From NCBI GenBank assembly GCA_021802185.1, contig JAKAAV010000187.1, forward strand, positions 1-5,197: DNA of 5,197 nt, written 5' to 3'. The position numbers and the translations under genes are program-made. The notes below the pieces were generated by a model. That model searched no databases. It saw nothing but the letters and a program-made list of their open reading frames with translations, and was not told the DNA's origin. This document shows positions 1 through 5,197 of the stretch, in pieces (within the stretch, counting starts at the first letter, position 1; every line of letters starts with the position of its first letter). This DNA comes from Chloroflexota bacterium (GTDB lineage: Bacteria; Chloroflexota; Limnocylindria; Limnocylindrales; CSP1-4).

Positions 1-654
1 GTCGCACACCGTCGAGTGCCCGGCTCCCAGCACCGAGCCCTTCGGCGGCAACTCCGCCGTCCCGGCGAACGCCGCCATCGCGACGTCGAGCACGGCCGCG
101 ATCTGGTGCGGTTCGGGCGGGCAGCCGGGCACGAAGTAGTCGACCGGCACGACCTGGTCGAGCGTGCGGAGGACCGGGTCGAACGCCGGCAGCGTCAGCA
201 CGCCCTCGGGCGCCGCGAACGAGATCTGCGGCCGCACGTGCCCGGGGTTCTCCGTCGAGACCGACTCGTAGGCCGCCTCGAACACCTGCTCGCGGCTCGA
301 GAGGTTCGCGAGCCCCGGGATGCTCCCCTGGCCCGAGCACGAGCCGAACGCGACGAGCAGCTGCGACTTTCGCCGCAACAGCCGCGCCATCTCCTCGTTC
401 TCGCTGGTCCGCATGCTGCCCGTGAACAGCGTGAGCGCGATCGAGCCGTCCTCCATCGCCTCGACGTCGCGGTACTTGGCGTCCATGGCGACGGGCCAGA
501 ACACCACGTCGAACACGGCGTCAACCTCGAGGACCTTCTCGCCCGTGTTGAGCACGGCGATGTCGCACCCCCCGCAGCCGGCCGCCCAGTACATCGCGAA
601 GCGCGGCTTCCCTTGCGGCCTCGTCGCCGGCATCTCCGACGTCGGCGCCTTCAT
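1..654 (-). CDS. mvhG: MvhG-like hydrogenase / oxidoreductase small subunit (3' end outside window)
   Basis: This is a small subunit of the F420-non-reducing hydrogenase (MvhG) / NADH:ubiquinone oxidoreductase 20-kDa type. It passes electrons from a large subunit through iron-sulfur clusters to MvhD. I translated 218 residues by hand from an ATG that overlaps the mvhD stop (ATGA). The frame is open to the window edge, so the C-terminus is missing. A proximal [4Fe-4S] ligand set is visible: Cys27 and Cys30 in YWAAGCGGCD, Cys106 in GSCSGQGSIPGL, and Cys178 in PGCPPEP. A further Cys217 in STVCD lies at the edge and may begin the next cluster region. A good GGAGGT lies 6 bases upstream of the start. 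Residues 1-17 are a short unconserved lead, with no Tat signal, which suggests a cytoplasmic enzyme. A large (NiFe) subunit gene is expected just beyond base 1, so hydrogenase activity itself is inferred and not shown. Confidence 0.88.
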   Translation of the reverse strand, partial: MKAPTSEMPATRPQGKPRFAMYWAAGCGGCDIAVLNTGEKVLEVDAVFDVVFWPVAMDAKYRDVEAMEDGSIALTLFTGSMRTSENEEMARLLRRKSQLLVAFGSCSGQGSIPGLANLSSREQVFEAAYESVSTENPGHVRPQISFAAPEGVLTLPAFDPVLRTLDQVVPVDYFVPGCPPEPHQIAAVLDVAMAAFAGTAELPPKGSVLGAGHSTVCD

Positions 655-1250
655 GCCGACACCTCCACCGGCTCACCGGCGGACCCTCCGACGGGCGAAA
701 GGACGCTCGGGTCGTCCCACGTTCGCCAGCCGAGCGGGCCGAGGGACCGGACCTGCTCGACGAACTCGGTGATCTCGCGGGCGAACAGCGCGCCCTCTCC
801 CGCGCTCGCCCACGTCAGGCGCAGCCGCCCCGGTTCGATGCCGAACGGCTCGAGCGTGCGCCGCAGCAGCTCGTAGCGGCGCATCGTCTTGTAGTTCTGG
901 TCGACGTAGTGGCAGTCGCCCGGGTGGCAGCCGCTGACCATGACCCCGTCCGCGCCCCCGGCGAACGCCTTGAGCACGAACGCGGGATCCAGCCTGCCCG
1001 AGCACATGAGCCGGACGAGCCGGATGTTCGGCGGGTACTTCATGCGGGACGTGCCCGCAAGATCGGCCGCGCGGTAGCTGCACCAGTTGCAGGTGAAGCC
1101 GATGATGACGGGCTCGAACGTGGCGGCGGGGACGGCACTGGCGCCCTTCGAGGACGCCGCGACCGCGCGCGCCCTGTGCGCCCGCTCGCCGGCCATCGTC
1201 GCGTCGGGCACCGCCGGCGCGACCGGATCGGGGATCACTGGCGCGGTCAT
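651..1250 (-). CDS. mvhD: MvhD, [2Fe-2S] electron-transfer subunit linking hydrogenase to HdrA
   Basis: This is a 199-residue MvhD-family protein (hydrogenase iron-sulfur subunit), which carries electrons from the hydrogenase module to the HdrA flavin. The family core starts near residue 46 (EPVIIGFTCNWCSYRAADLAG). It holds the expected cysteines: Cys54 and Cys57 (CNWC), Cys83 (RLMCSGR), and Cys108 and Cys113 (GCHPGDCHY). The core then continues through YKTMRRYELLRRTL and ends with a helix typical of the family. MvhD proteins are usually about 140 residues. Here an Ala/Pro-rich N-terminal extension of about 45 residues and a short C-terminal tail of about 25 residues account for the extra length. 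The start chosen is the ATG that overlaps the hdrA TGA (ATGA), with GGGAGG 10 bases upstream. An internal ATG (Met19, at 1196) has no good ribosome binding site. mvhD is separate here and not fused to hdrA, unlike the HdrA2-MvhD fusions known from some archaea. Confidence 0.95.
   Translation of the reverse strand: MTAPVIPDPVAPAVPDATMAGERAHRARAVAASSKGASAVPAATFEPVIIGFTCNWCSYRAADLAGTSRMKYPPNIRLVRLMCSGRLDPAFVLKAFAGGADGVMVSGCHPGDCHYVDQNYKTMRRYELLRRTLEPFGIEPGRLRLTWASAGEGALFAREITEFVEQVRSLGPLGWRTWDDPSVLSPVGGSAGEPVEVSA
661..666 (-). promoter_or_regulatory. ribosome binding site of mvhG (inside mvhD end)
   Basis: GGAGGT on the minus strand lies six bases before the ATG at 654, within the last codons of mvhD. 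It is a near-perfect Shine-Dalgarno site and supports the ATGA overlap start of mvhG. Confidence 0.75.
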
Positions 1251-3343
1251 GCCGGCACCGCCTCCCGCTCGTTGGGCCGCCCCACGTTCCGCAGGAGCAG
1301 GCCGTCGATCTGGGCCAGGATCTGGTCGGTGCTGAACACCGTGCCGCTGATGGCGCCCGCCGGACAGGCGGCGACGCACGTGCCGCAGCCCTGGCAGAGC
1401 GCCGGGTTGACCTCGGTGACCATGCGATCCTCGTGAAAGACGATCGCGCTGAACGGGCACAGGTCGTTGCAGATCCGGCACGCCGAGCAGCGCGACTCGT
1501 CCACCGAGGCGCGCACGGGCTCGAGCGCCATCTCGCCCTGCTGGATCCGGCCGAGCACCCTCGCCGACGCCGCAGCTCCCTGCGCGACGGTGGTCGGGAT
1601 GTCCTTCGGCCCCTGGACCGCGCCGGCGATGAACACGCCCTCGGTCATCGTCGCGACCGGGTCGAGCTTCGGGTGCCGCTCGATCATCCAGCCCTCGTAG
1701 CTGCACGAGATGCCGAAGGTCTTCGCGACCTCCTTCGCGTCGGCCTGCGGCTCGAGCCCGTTCGACAGGATCACCATGTCGAGCGGGATCCGTCGCTGCC
1801 GGCCGGCCAGGGTGTCCTCGACCTGGACGACCACCTTGCCCTGCTCCTCGGGCGAGCCGTCGCCCTCGGTGATCTCCGCGACCTTGCCACGGACGAAGAT
1901 CGTCCCCTCCTCGAGCAGCCGCTGGTAGAACTCGTCGTAGCCCTTCGCGGGCGTCCTCATGTCGATGTAGAACTCGTAGACCGTCGCGCCCGTGTGCTCC
2001 TTCACGAGGTGCGCGAACTTCAGGCTCTGCATGCAGCAGATCGCGGAGCAGTACGGGTTGTAGGTCTTGTCGCGGCTGCCCACGCAATGGACGATGCCGA
2101 CCGACTCCGGCTCGGTGACGCCGTCGCGGAGGACGACGTGTCCGCCCGTCGGGCCTGCCGCGTTCGAGAGCCGCTCGAATTCGAGGCTCGAGAAGACATT
2201 CGGCAGCCGCCCGTAGCCGTACTGCGGGATCCGTCGCGCGTCGAACAGCCTGTATCCGGTTGCCAGGATGATGTCCCCGACCTCGACCGTCAGCATCTCG
2301 TCCTGCTGGTCGAACCGGATGGACTGCGGTGGGCAGAACTTCTCGCACGCCTTGCACGTGCCCTTCGCGTAGTACGTGCACGCGTCGTGATCGATCACCG
2401 GGTACTTCGGGACGGCCTGCGCGAACGGCACGTAGATCGCCTTCCGGTACCCGAGGCCCGCTTCGAACTCGGTGTCGATGACGTAGACCGGGCACTTCTC
2501 GACGCAGATCCCGCAGCCCGTGCAGGTCTCCTCGTCGACATTCCGGGCCCGGCGCCGGATGCTCACCGTGAAGTTGCCGACGTATCCACCGACCGACTCG
2601 ACCTCGCTCCACGTGAGCAGCGTGATGTTCGGGTGCATGCCCGCCTCGACCATCCGCGGCGTCAGGATGCAGGCCGAGCAGTCGAGCGTCGGGAACGTCT
2701 TGTCGAACTGCGCCATGTGGCCGCCGAGCGAGGGCTCGCGCTCGACGAGGTAGACCGGGAAGCCGGCGTTCGCGAGCTCGAGCGCGGCGGAGATCCCGCC
2801 GATCCCACCGCCCACGACGAGCGTCGCCGGGTGGATCGGCACGCGGAGAGGCTCGAGCGGCTCGTCGTGCCGCACGCGCTCGACGCCGCCCGCCACGATC
2901 GCCTTCGCCTTCTGGGTCGCGGCCTCGCGGTCCGTGTGCACCCACGAGTCCTGCTCGCGGACCGACACGAGCTCGCACAGGTACGGGTTCAGCCCGGCGT
3001 TCCCGCACGCCGTGCGGAACGTCCGCTCGTGGAGGTGCGGCGAGCACGCGGCGACCACCACGCGATTGACGCCGTTCTCCCTGATGTCGCGCTCGATGAG
3101 CTCCTGGCCCAGGCTCGAGCACATGAACTTGTAGTCCTGCGCGACGACGACGCCCCGCTCCCGCAGGTGCTCGGCCGCCCAGTCACGGACGGCCTCGACG
3201 TCGACCGTCCCGGCGATGTTGCTCCCGCAGTGGCAGACGTAGACGCCGATGCGGAGGTCGCCATCCGGCGCCGGTACGGACCGCGGCCGCGCAGGCGAGA
3301 CCTGCGGCGGCTGGGGCTGTCCCGGCCGCTCCTGCGAGATCAC
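1247..3343 (-). CDS. hdrA: HdrA, FAD- and iron-sulfur-containing bifurcating subunit of heterodisulfide reductase
   Basis: This is a 698-residue HdrA, the flavoprotein that splits electron pairs between ferredoxin and HdrBC. A Pro-rich lead (residues 1-29) precedes an N-terminal iron-sulfur domain with YVCHCGSN (Cys37, Cys39), FMCSS (Cys75) and AACSPHLHE (Cys100). The FAD Rossmann motif VVGGGIGGISAAL lies near 176-188. The DCSAC motif (Cys222, Cys225) follows. An inserted ferredoxin domain has CTGCGICVEKCP (Cys274-284) and a second set at Cys322, Cys330, Cys333 and Cys337. The HdrA-typical HCVGSRD...YCSAICCMQSLKFA stretch supplies Cys420, Cys432, Cys436 and Cys437. The C-terminal two-cluster ferredoxin is CSACRICNDLCP (619-630) and CQGCGTCVAACP (650-661). 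The GTG start overlaps the hdrB stop (GTGA), with GGGGAGGAG five bases upstream, and gives a length normal for the family. All key positions are cysteine, with no selenocysteine codon. It is likely cytoplasmic. Confidence 0.97.
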   Translation of the reverse strand: MISQERPGQPQPPQVSPARPRSVPAPDGDLRIGVYVCHCGSNIAGTVDVEAVRDWAAEHLRERGVVVAQDYKFMCSSLGQELIERDIRENGVNRVVVAACSPHLHERTFRTACGNAGLNPYLCELVSVREQDSWVHTDREAATQKAKAIVAGGVERVRHDEPLEPLRVPIHPATLVVGGGIGGISAALELANAGFPVYLVEREPSLGGHMAQFDKTFPTLDCSACILTPRMVEAGMHPNITLLTWSEVESVGGYVGNFTVSIRRRARNVDEETCTGCGICVEKCPVYVIDTEFEAGLGYRKAIYVPFAQAVPKYPVIDHDACTYYAKGTCKACEKFCPPQSIRFDQQDEMLTVEVGDIILATGYRLFDARRIPQYGYGRLPNVFSSLEFERLSNAAGPTGGHVVLRDGVTEPESVGIVHCVGSRDKTYNPYCSAICCMQSLKFAHLVKEHTGATVYEFYIDMRTPAKGYDEFYQRLLEEGTIFVRGKVAEITEGDGSPEEQGKVVVQVEDTLAGRQRRIPLDMVILSNGLEPQADAKEVAKTFGISCSYEGWMIERHPKLDPVATMTEGVFIAGAVQGPKDIPTTVAQGAAASARVLGRIQQGEMALEPVRASVDESRCSACRICNDLCPFSAIVFHEDRMVTEVNPALCQGCGTCVAACPAGAISGTVFSTDQILAQIDGLLLRNVGRPNEREAVPA
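1261..1266 (-). promoter_or_regulatory. ribosome binding site of mvhD (inside hdrA end)
   Basis: GGGAGG on the minus strand lies ten bases before the ATG at 1250. It favours that start over the internal ATG at 1196, and therefore supports the long Ala/Pro-rich N-terminus of MvhD being translated. Confidence 0.6.
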
Positions 3344-4335
3344 TGCATCTCCTCCCCGACGGTCGGCATCAGGGGCATCGGCAGCGCCGGTCCCTTCGGC
3401 CTCCCCGCCCGCCGGACCCTCGCGGGCTCCGCCTCCGGCGCCGGCTCGTCGGAGATGTTCGCGAGCGCCGGCCGCGGGTCGACGATCTCGCGCCCGAAGC
3501 CGAGTGCCTCCGGCTCGAACCCGAACGCGAGCCCGATGACCTGGGTGAAGAACACGATCGGCATCCGGTGCCGCGTCTCGAAGTACGCGTTCATCTCGCC
3601 CTGGAACGCGTCGATGTTCATCTGGCACATCGGACAGAGCGTCACCATCAGGTGCGCGCCCGTCCGCTCGGCTGCCGCCACGAGCCGCCGCATCATCTCG
3701 AACGCCGTGGGCGGGCTGATCTGCGCCATGTGGCCGCCACAGCAGTCCGTGCGCATCGGGTAGTCGACGACGTCCGCGCCGAGCGCCGCCAGCAACGTGT
3801 CCAGCTCGAGCGGCCGCTCCGGGTCCGAGAACCGCCCGTCGTAGTCGGGTCGGGGCACCATGCAGCCGAGGTACGGGGCGAGCCGGAGGCCGCGGAGCGG
3901 CCGCGTGACGCGGGCACGCACCGCCTCGAGGCCGACGTCATGGACGAGGATGTCGAGCAGGTGGCGGACGACGACCGAGTCGGGCGTGTAGTGCAGGCCG
4001 CCGGCCGCGAGGGCGCGGTTGACCTCGGCCCCGAACGTCGCGCTCTCCGCCATGGCGTGGTTGGCCTTCGCGAGGTTCAGGTAGCACGCGCTGCAGGGGG
4101 CGACGAGCGTGCGCGTGCCGTTCGTCGCCTGCTCCGCCAGCGCGAGATTGCGGGCGATCAGCGCGTAGGCGGGAAGACGGCTGGTGCCGAGGTACTCCGT
4201 GGCGCCGCAGCAGTTCCAGTCGTCGATCTCACGAAGGTCGATGCCGAGCGCTCCGGCGATCGCGACCAGCGAGTCGCGGTACGAGCGGGCGCTGCTCTCC
4301 ATCGAGCAGCCCGGGTAGTAGAGGTATCTGCTCAC
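3340..4335 (-). CDS. hdrB: HdrB, catalytic-type CCG-domain subunit of heterodisulfide reductase
   Basis: This is a 331-residue HdrB. In methanogens this subunit carries two noncubane [4Fe-4S] clusters that reduce the CoM-CoB heterodisulfide. Both CCG domains look intact. The first has Cys10 (YYPGCS), Cys42-Cys43 (NCCGATE) and Cys81/Cys84 (PCSACYLN). The second has Cys158 (YLGCMVPRP), Cys198-Cys199 (DCCGGHMAQ) and Cys234/Cys237 (CPMCQMN). The family core ends near residue 285. A Pro/Ala/Arg-rich tail of about 42 residues follows and looks disordered. The GTG start overlaps the hdrC stop (GTGA), with GGGGAG eight bases upstream. The open frame extends far further upstream, but only as a shadow of hdrC. 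The family assignment is strong. The real substrate in a likely non-methanogen is unknown, since a disulfide of another thiol cofactor or a protein partner are both possible. Confidence 0.97.
   Translation of the reverse strand: MSRYLYYPGCSMESSARSYRDSLVAIAGALGIDLREIDDWNCCGATEYLGTSRLPAYALIARNLALAEQATNGTRTLVAPCSACYLNLAKANHAMAESATFGAEVNRALAAGGLHYTPDSVVVRHLLDILVHDVGLEAVRARVTRPLRGLRLAPYLGCMVPRPDYDGRFSDPERPLELDTLLAALGADVVDYPMRTDCCGGHMAQISPPTAFEMMRRLVAAAERTGAHLMVTLCPMCQMNIDAFQGEMNAYFETRHRMPIVFFTQVIGLAFGFEPEALGFGREIVDPRPALANISDEPAPEAEPARVRRAGRPKGPALPMPLMPTVGEEMQ
3349..3357 (-). promoter_or_regulatory. ribosome binding site of hdrA (inside hdrB end)
   Basis: GGGGAGGAG on the minus strand ends five bases before the hdrA GTG at 3343. 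It is encoded within the final hdrB codons (Gly-Glu-Glu) and decides the GTG start. The ATG two codons upstream of the hdrB stop is in the hdrB frame and is not a start for hdrA. Confidence 0.75.
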
Positions 4336-5027
4336 AGCCCCGTCTCCCCGTGCCCGCCGCCGGCGGCCGTGGCGATCGCCGCGGTGGTCGCGGTGACACG
4401 CGCCCGGTCCGCATCGACGTGGCGCCTGGTGGCGCCGGCCTTCGCGGCCTCCAGCTCCTTGGCGGCCACGAGGATCCGCCTGAGGCCCGGTATCCCGTGG
4501 ATGCGGCGCGGCGGCAGCAGGGTCATCCGGCCGCTTCGCAGCATGCTGATCCCCATCGGCGCCATCGCGGGAAGGCGCGTGAGGTAGTGCCGGAGGTAAT
4601 GGCGCGCCGTGAGGCCGACCTCGAAGCTCCGGCCGAATGTCTCGATGTTCCAGATGAACGCCCTCGAGAAGTCCGGCGCGGTGGCGCGCCGGCACGCTCC
4701 GCGTTCGACGGCCATCGCCTTGAGCGCGTACATGACGTCGGTGATCGGGATGTCCTGTGGGCAGCGGACCGCGCAGCGATAGCACGACACGCACATCCAC
4801 GGCGTGTTGCTCGAGAGGACGGCGTCGCGCATCCCCGCCCGGATCATCGCGAACAGCGCTCGGGGCGTGTGGTCCATGTCGTCCGCCGACGGGCACGACC
4901 CTCCGCACGTCCCGCACTGGATGCACATGTCGAGCCGCGACGAGGCGCCGACGCGGCCCATGACCTCGTCGAGGAAGCCGGCGCCGGGCTCGCGTGTCGC
5001 AACTGACGCCAGCTGGACCTGCGTCAC
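4332..5027 (-). CDS. hdrC: HdrC, two-[4Fe-4S] electron-transfer subunit of heterodisulfide reductase
   Basis: This is a 231-residue HdrC, which relays electrons from HdrA to the HdrB active site. Two classical [4Fe-4S] motifs are present. Motif 1 is CIQCGTCGGSCP (Cys35, 38, 41, 45). Motif 2 is CVSCYRCAVRCP (Cys79, 82, 85, 89), followed by QDIPITDVMYALK, which is typical of the family. The helical region up to about residue 185 is HdrC-like. The last 40 or so residues are Ala/Thr-rich and low in complexity, making the protein somewhat longer than usual. There is no membrane segment, so this is the soluble HdrC type, unlike the membrane HdrDE system. The GTG start has a strong GGGAGG six bases or so upstream and is the first start codon in this frame inside the window, although the frame stays open to the window edge. 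It is the first gene of the visible operon. Confidence 0.95.
   Translation of the reverse strand: MTQVQLASVATREPGAGFLDEVMGRVGASSRLDMCIQCGTCGGSCPSADDMDHTPRALFAMIRAGMRDAVLSSNTPWMCVSCYRCAVRCPQDIPITDVMYALKAMAVERGACRRATAPDFSRAFIWNIETFGRSFEVGLTARHYLRHYLTRLPAMAPMGISMLRSGRMTLLPPRRIHGIPGLRRILVAAKELEAAKAGATRRHVDADRARVTATTAAIATAAGGGHGETGL
4344..4349 (-). promoter_or_regulatory. ribosome binding site of hdrB (inside hdrC end)
   Basis: GGGGAG on the minus strand lies eight bases before the hdrB GTG and inside the last codons of hdrC. It supports the GTGA overlap start and translational coupling, although it is only a moderate match. Confidence 0.55.
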
Positions 5028-5030
5028 AGG

Positions 5031-5039
5031 CCACCTCCC
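5031..5039 (-). promoter_or_regulatory. ribosome binding site of hdrC
   Basis: The minus strand reads GGGAGGTGG here, with the GGAGG core six bases before the GTG at 5027. It is the strongest Shine-Dalgarno match near the 5' end of the operon and fixes the hdrC start, since the hdrC frame has no stop upstream within the window. Confidence 0.8.
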
Positions 5040-5051
5040 GAGTGTTCCGGC

Positions 5052-5093
5052 GGGGCCGTACGGCCCCGGGCTACGGCCCCGGGCCGTACGGCC
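5052..5093. repeat. GC-rich palindromic and tandem repeat upstream of hdrC
   Basis: This short block holds nested symmetry. GGCCGTACGGCC, itself a perfect 12-base palindrome, occurs at 5054-5065 and 5082-5093. The left copy extends to a 16-base palindrome at 5052-5067. The arms 5054-5066 and 5081-5093 are exact inverted repeats (13 bp) around a 14-base centre. TACGGCCCCGGGC is tandemly duplicated at 5059-5071 and 5072-5084, and TACGGCC occurs three times. The block ends about a dozen bases before the hdrC ribosome binding site, so an mRNA made from here could form a very stable hairpin. No run of T follows on either strand, so it is not a textbook intrinsic terminator. It could be an operator pair, a leader structure, a boundary terminator, or a dispersed genomic repeat. 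Confidence 0.8.
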
Positions 5094-5141
5094 TGGGAGA
5101 GGCGGCCGGGCGGGCCTCGTGACCCGCGCGCCGTCTCGCTC

Positions 5142-5158
5142 CGATCGGCACCCGATCG
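5142..5158. repeat. small inverted repeat in the upstream region
   Basis: CGATCGG at 5142-5148 and CCGATCG at 5152-5158 form a perfect 7-bp inverted repeat around three bases (CAC). It could be a protein binding site or chance. No flanking promoter elements are convincing, and no T run follows to suggest a terminator. Confidence 0.4.
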
Positions 5159-5197
5159 AATGCTTCGGTCGGACGGCGGGCGCGGGTAGGGACGCGG

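Larger units (their letters stand above)
5028..5197 (-). other. noncoding region upstream of the operon, probably containing its promoter
   Basis: No gene is supported here. The minus-strand frames stay open over long stretches, as expected at this GC content. In the frame that would end in a GTGA overlap with hdrC, about a quarter of codons end in A or T by my hand count, against only a few percent in the operon genes, so it does not look coding. The region carries the two inverted repeats listed separately. I could not pick out convincing -35/-10 boxes, so a promoter here is inferred only from position. Confidence 0.45.

Noticed and set aside
16..876. Plus-strand open frame of 286 codons
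   Set aside because: It is the antisense shadow of mvhG and mvhD, which carry clear cysteine motifs. Its translation is Arg/His-rich and unrecognisable.
1251..3122. Minus-strand frame running through hdrA into mvhD, suggesting a longer or fused MvhD
   Set aside because: The portion upstream of 1250 is an out-of-frame shadow of hdrA. The real HdrA frame has all cysteine motifs, and mvhD has its own ATG and ribosome binding site.
1433..3763. Plus-strand open frame of 776 codons
   Set aside because: It lies antisense to hdrA and hdrB. Its translation is Arg/Asp/Val/His-rich with no family motif, as expected opposite a GC-rich gene.
1247..4335. Selenocysteine at Hdr active-site or ligand positions
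   Set aside because: Some methanogen HdrA proteins carry selenocysteine, but there are no in-frame TGA codons within hdrA or hdrB here, and all conserved positions read as cysteine.
3568..4587. Plus-strand open frame of 339 codons
   Set aside because: It is antisense to hdrB and hdrC, with low-complexity Arg/Val/Ala composition and no motif.
4336..5034. Minus-strand frame extending hdrB upstream across hdrC
   Set aside because: Residues before the HdrB SRYLYYPGCS start are an Arg/Pro-rich shadow of hdrC. HdrC in the other frame has two clean [4Fe-4S] motifs.
5054..5093. Intrinsic terminator
   Set aside because: The hairpin is strong, but no T tract follows on either strand, and it stands directly before the hdrC ribosome binding site. 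A terminator role is left as one option and not called.
5119..5197. Possible divergent plus-strand gene starting with GTG at 5119
   Set aside because: Only 26 codons are visible, third positions are not strongly GC-biased, the ribosome binding site is poorly spaced, and the peptide is unrecognisable.

Overview
The window is a dense minus-strand operon from a high-GC prokaryote. It reads right to left as hdrC, hdrB, hdrA, mvhD and mvhG, and it encodes most of a heterodisulfide reductase / methyl-viologen-reducing hydrogenase (Hdr-Mvh) type flavin-based electron-bifurcating complex. Codons end almost always in G or C (by my reading about 5 of the 218 visible mvhG codons end in A or T), and three of the five starts are GTG. 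This fits a GC-rich bacterium, for example an actinobacterial, Chloroflexota-like or related uncultured lineage, better than a typical methanogen. The lineage cannot be fixed from this sequence.

Layout, in transcription order: a noncoding leader of about 170 bases (5028-5197) carries a strong GC-rich palindromic/tandem repeat just upstream of the first ribosome binding site. hdrC (4332-5027) is an electron-transfer subunit with two [4Fe-4S] motifs. hdrB (3340-4335) is the catalytic-type subunit with two complete five-cysteine CCG sets. hdrA (1247-3343) is the FAD-binding bifurcating subunit with many cysteine motifs and a C-terminal two-cluster ferredoxin domain. mvhD (651-1250) is the small [2Fe-2S] linker. 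mvhG (1-654) is a hydrogenase small-subunit-like protein whose 3' end lies beyond the window. All four junctions are four-base start/stop overlaps (GTGA, GTGA, ATGA, ATGA), so the five genes are very probably one translationally coupled operon.

Working model, from the known Hdr-Mvh family: electrons from H2 (or another donor served by a large subunit encoded just past base 1) pass through MvhG and then MvhD to the HdrA flavin. There they are split between ferredoxin, through HdrA's iron-sulfur clusters, and HdrB, through HdrC. In methanogens HdrB reduces CoM-S-S-CoB. In a bacterium the acceptor is unknown, and that is the main open biological question here. No RNA genes, CRISPR arrays or mobile elements were seen.
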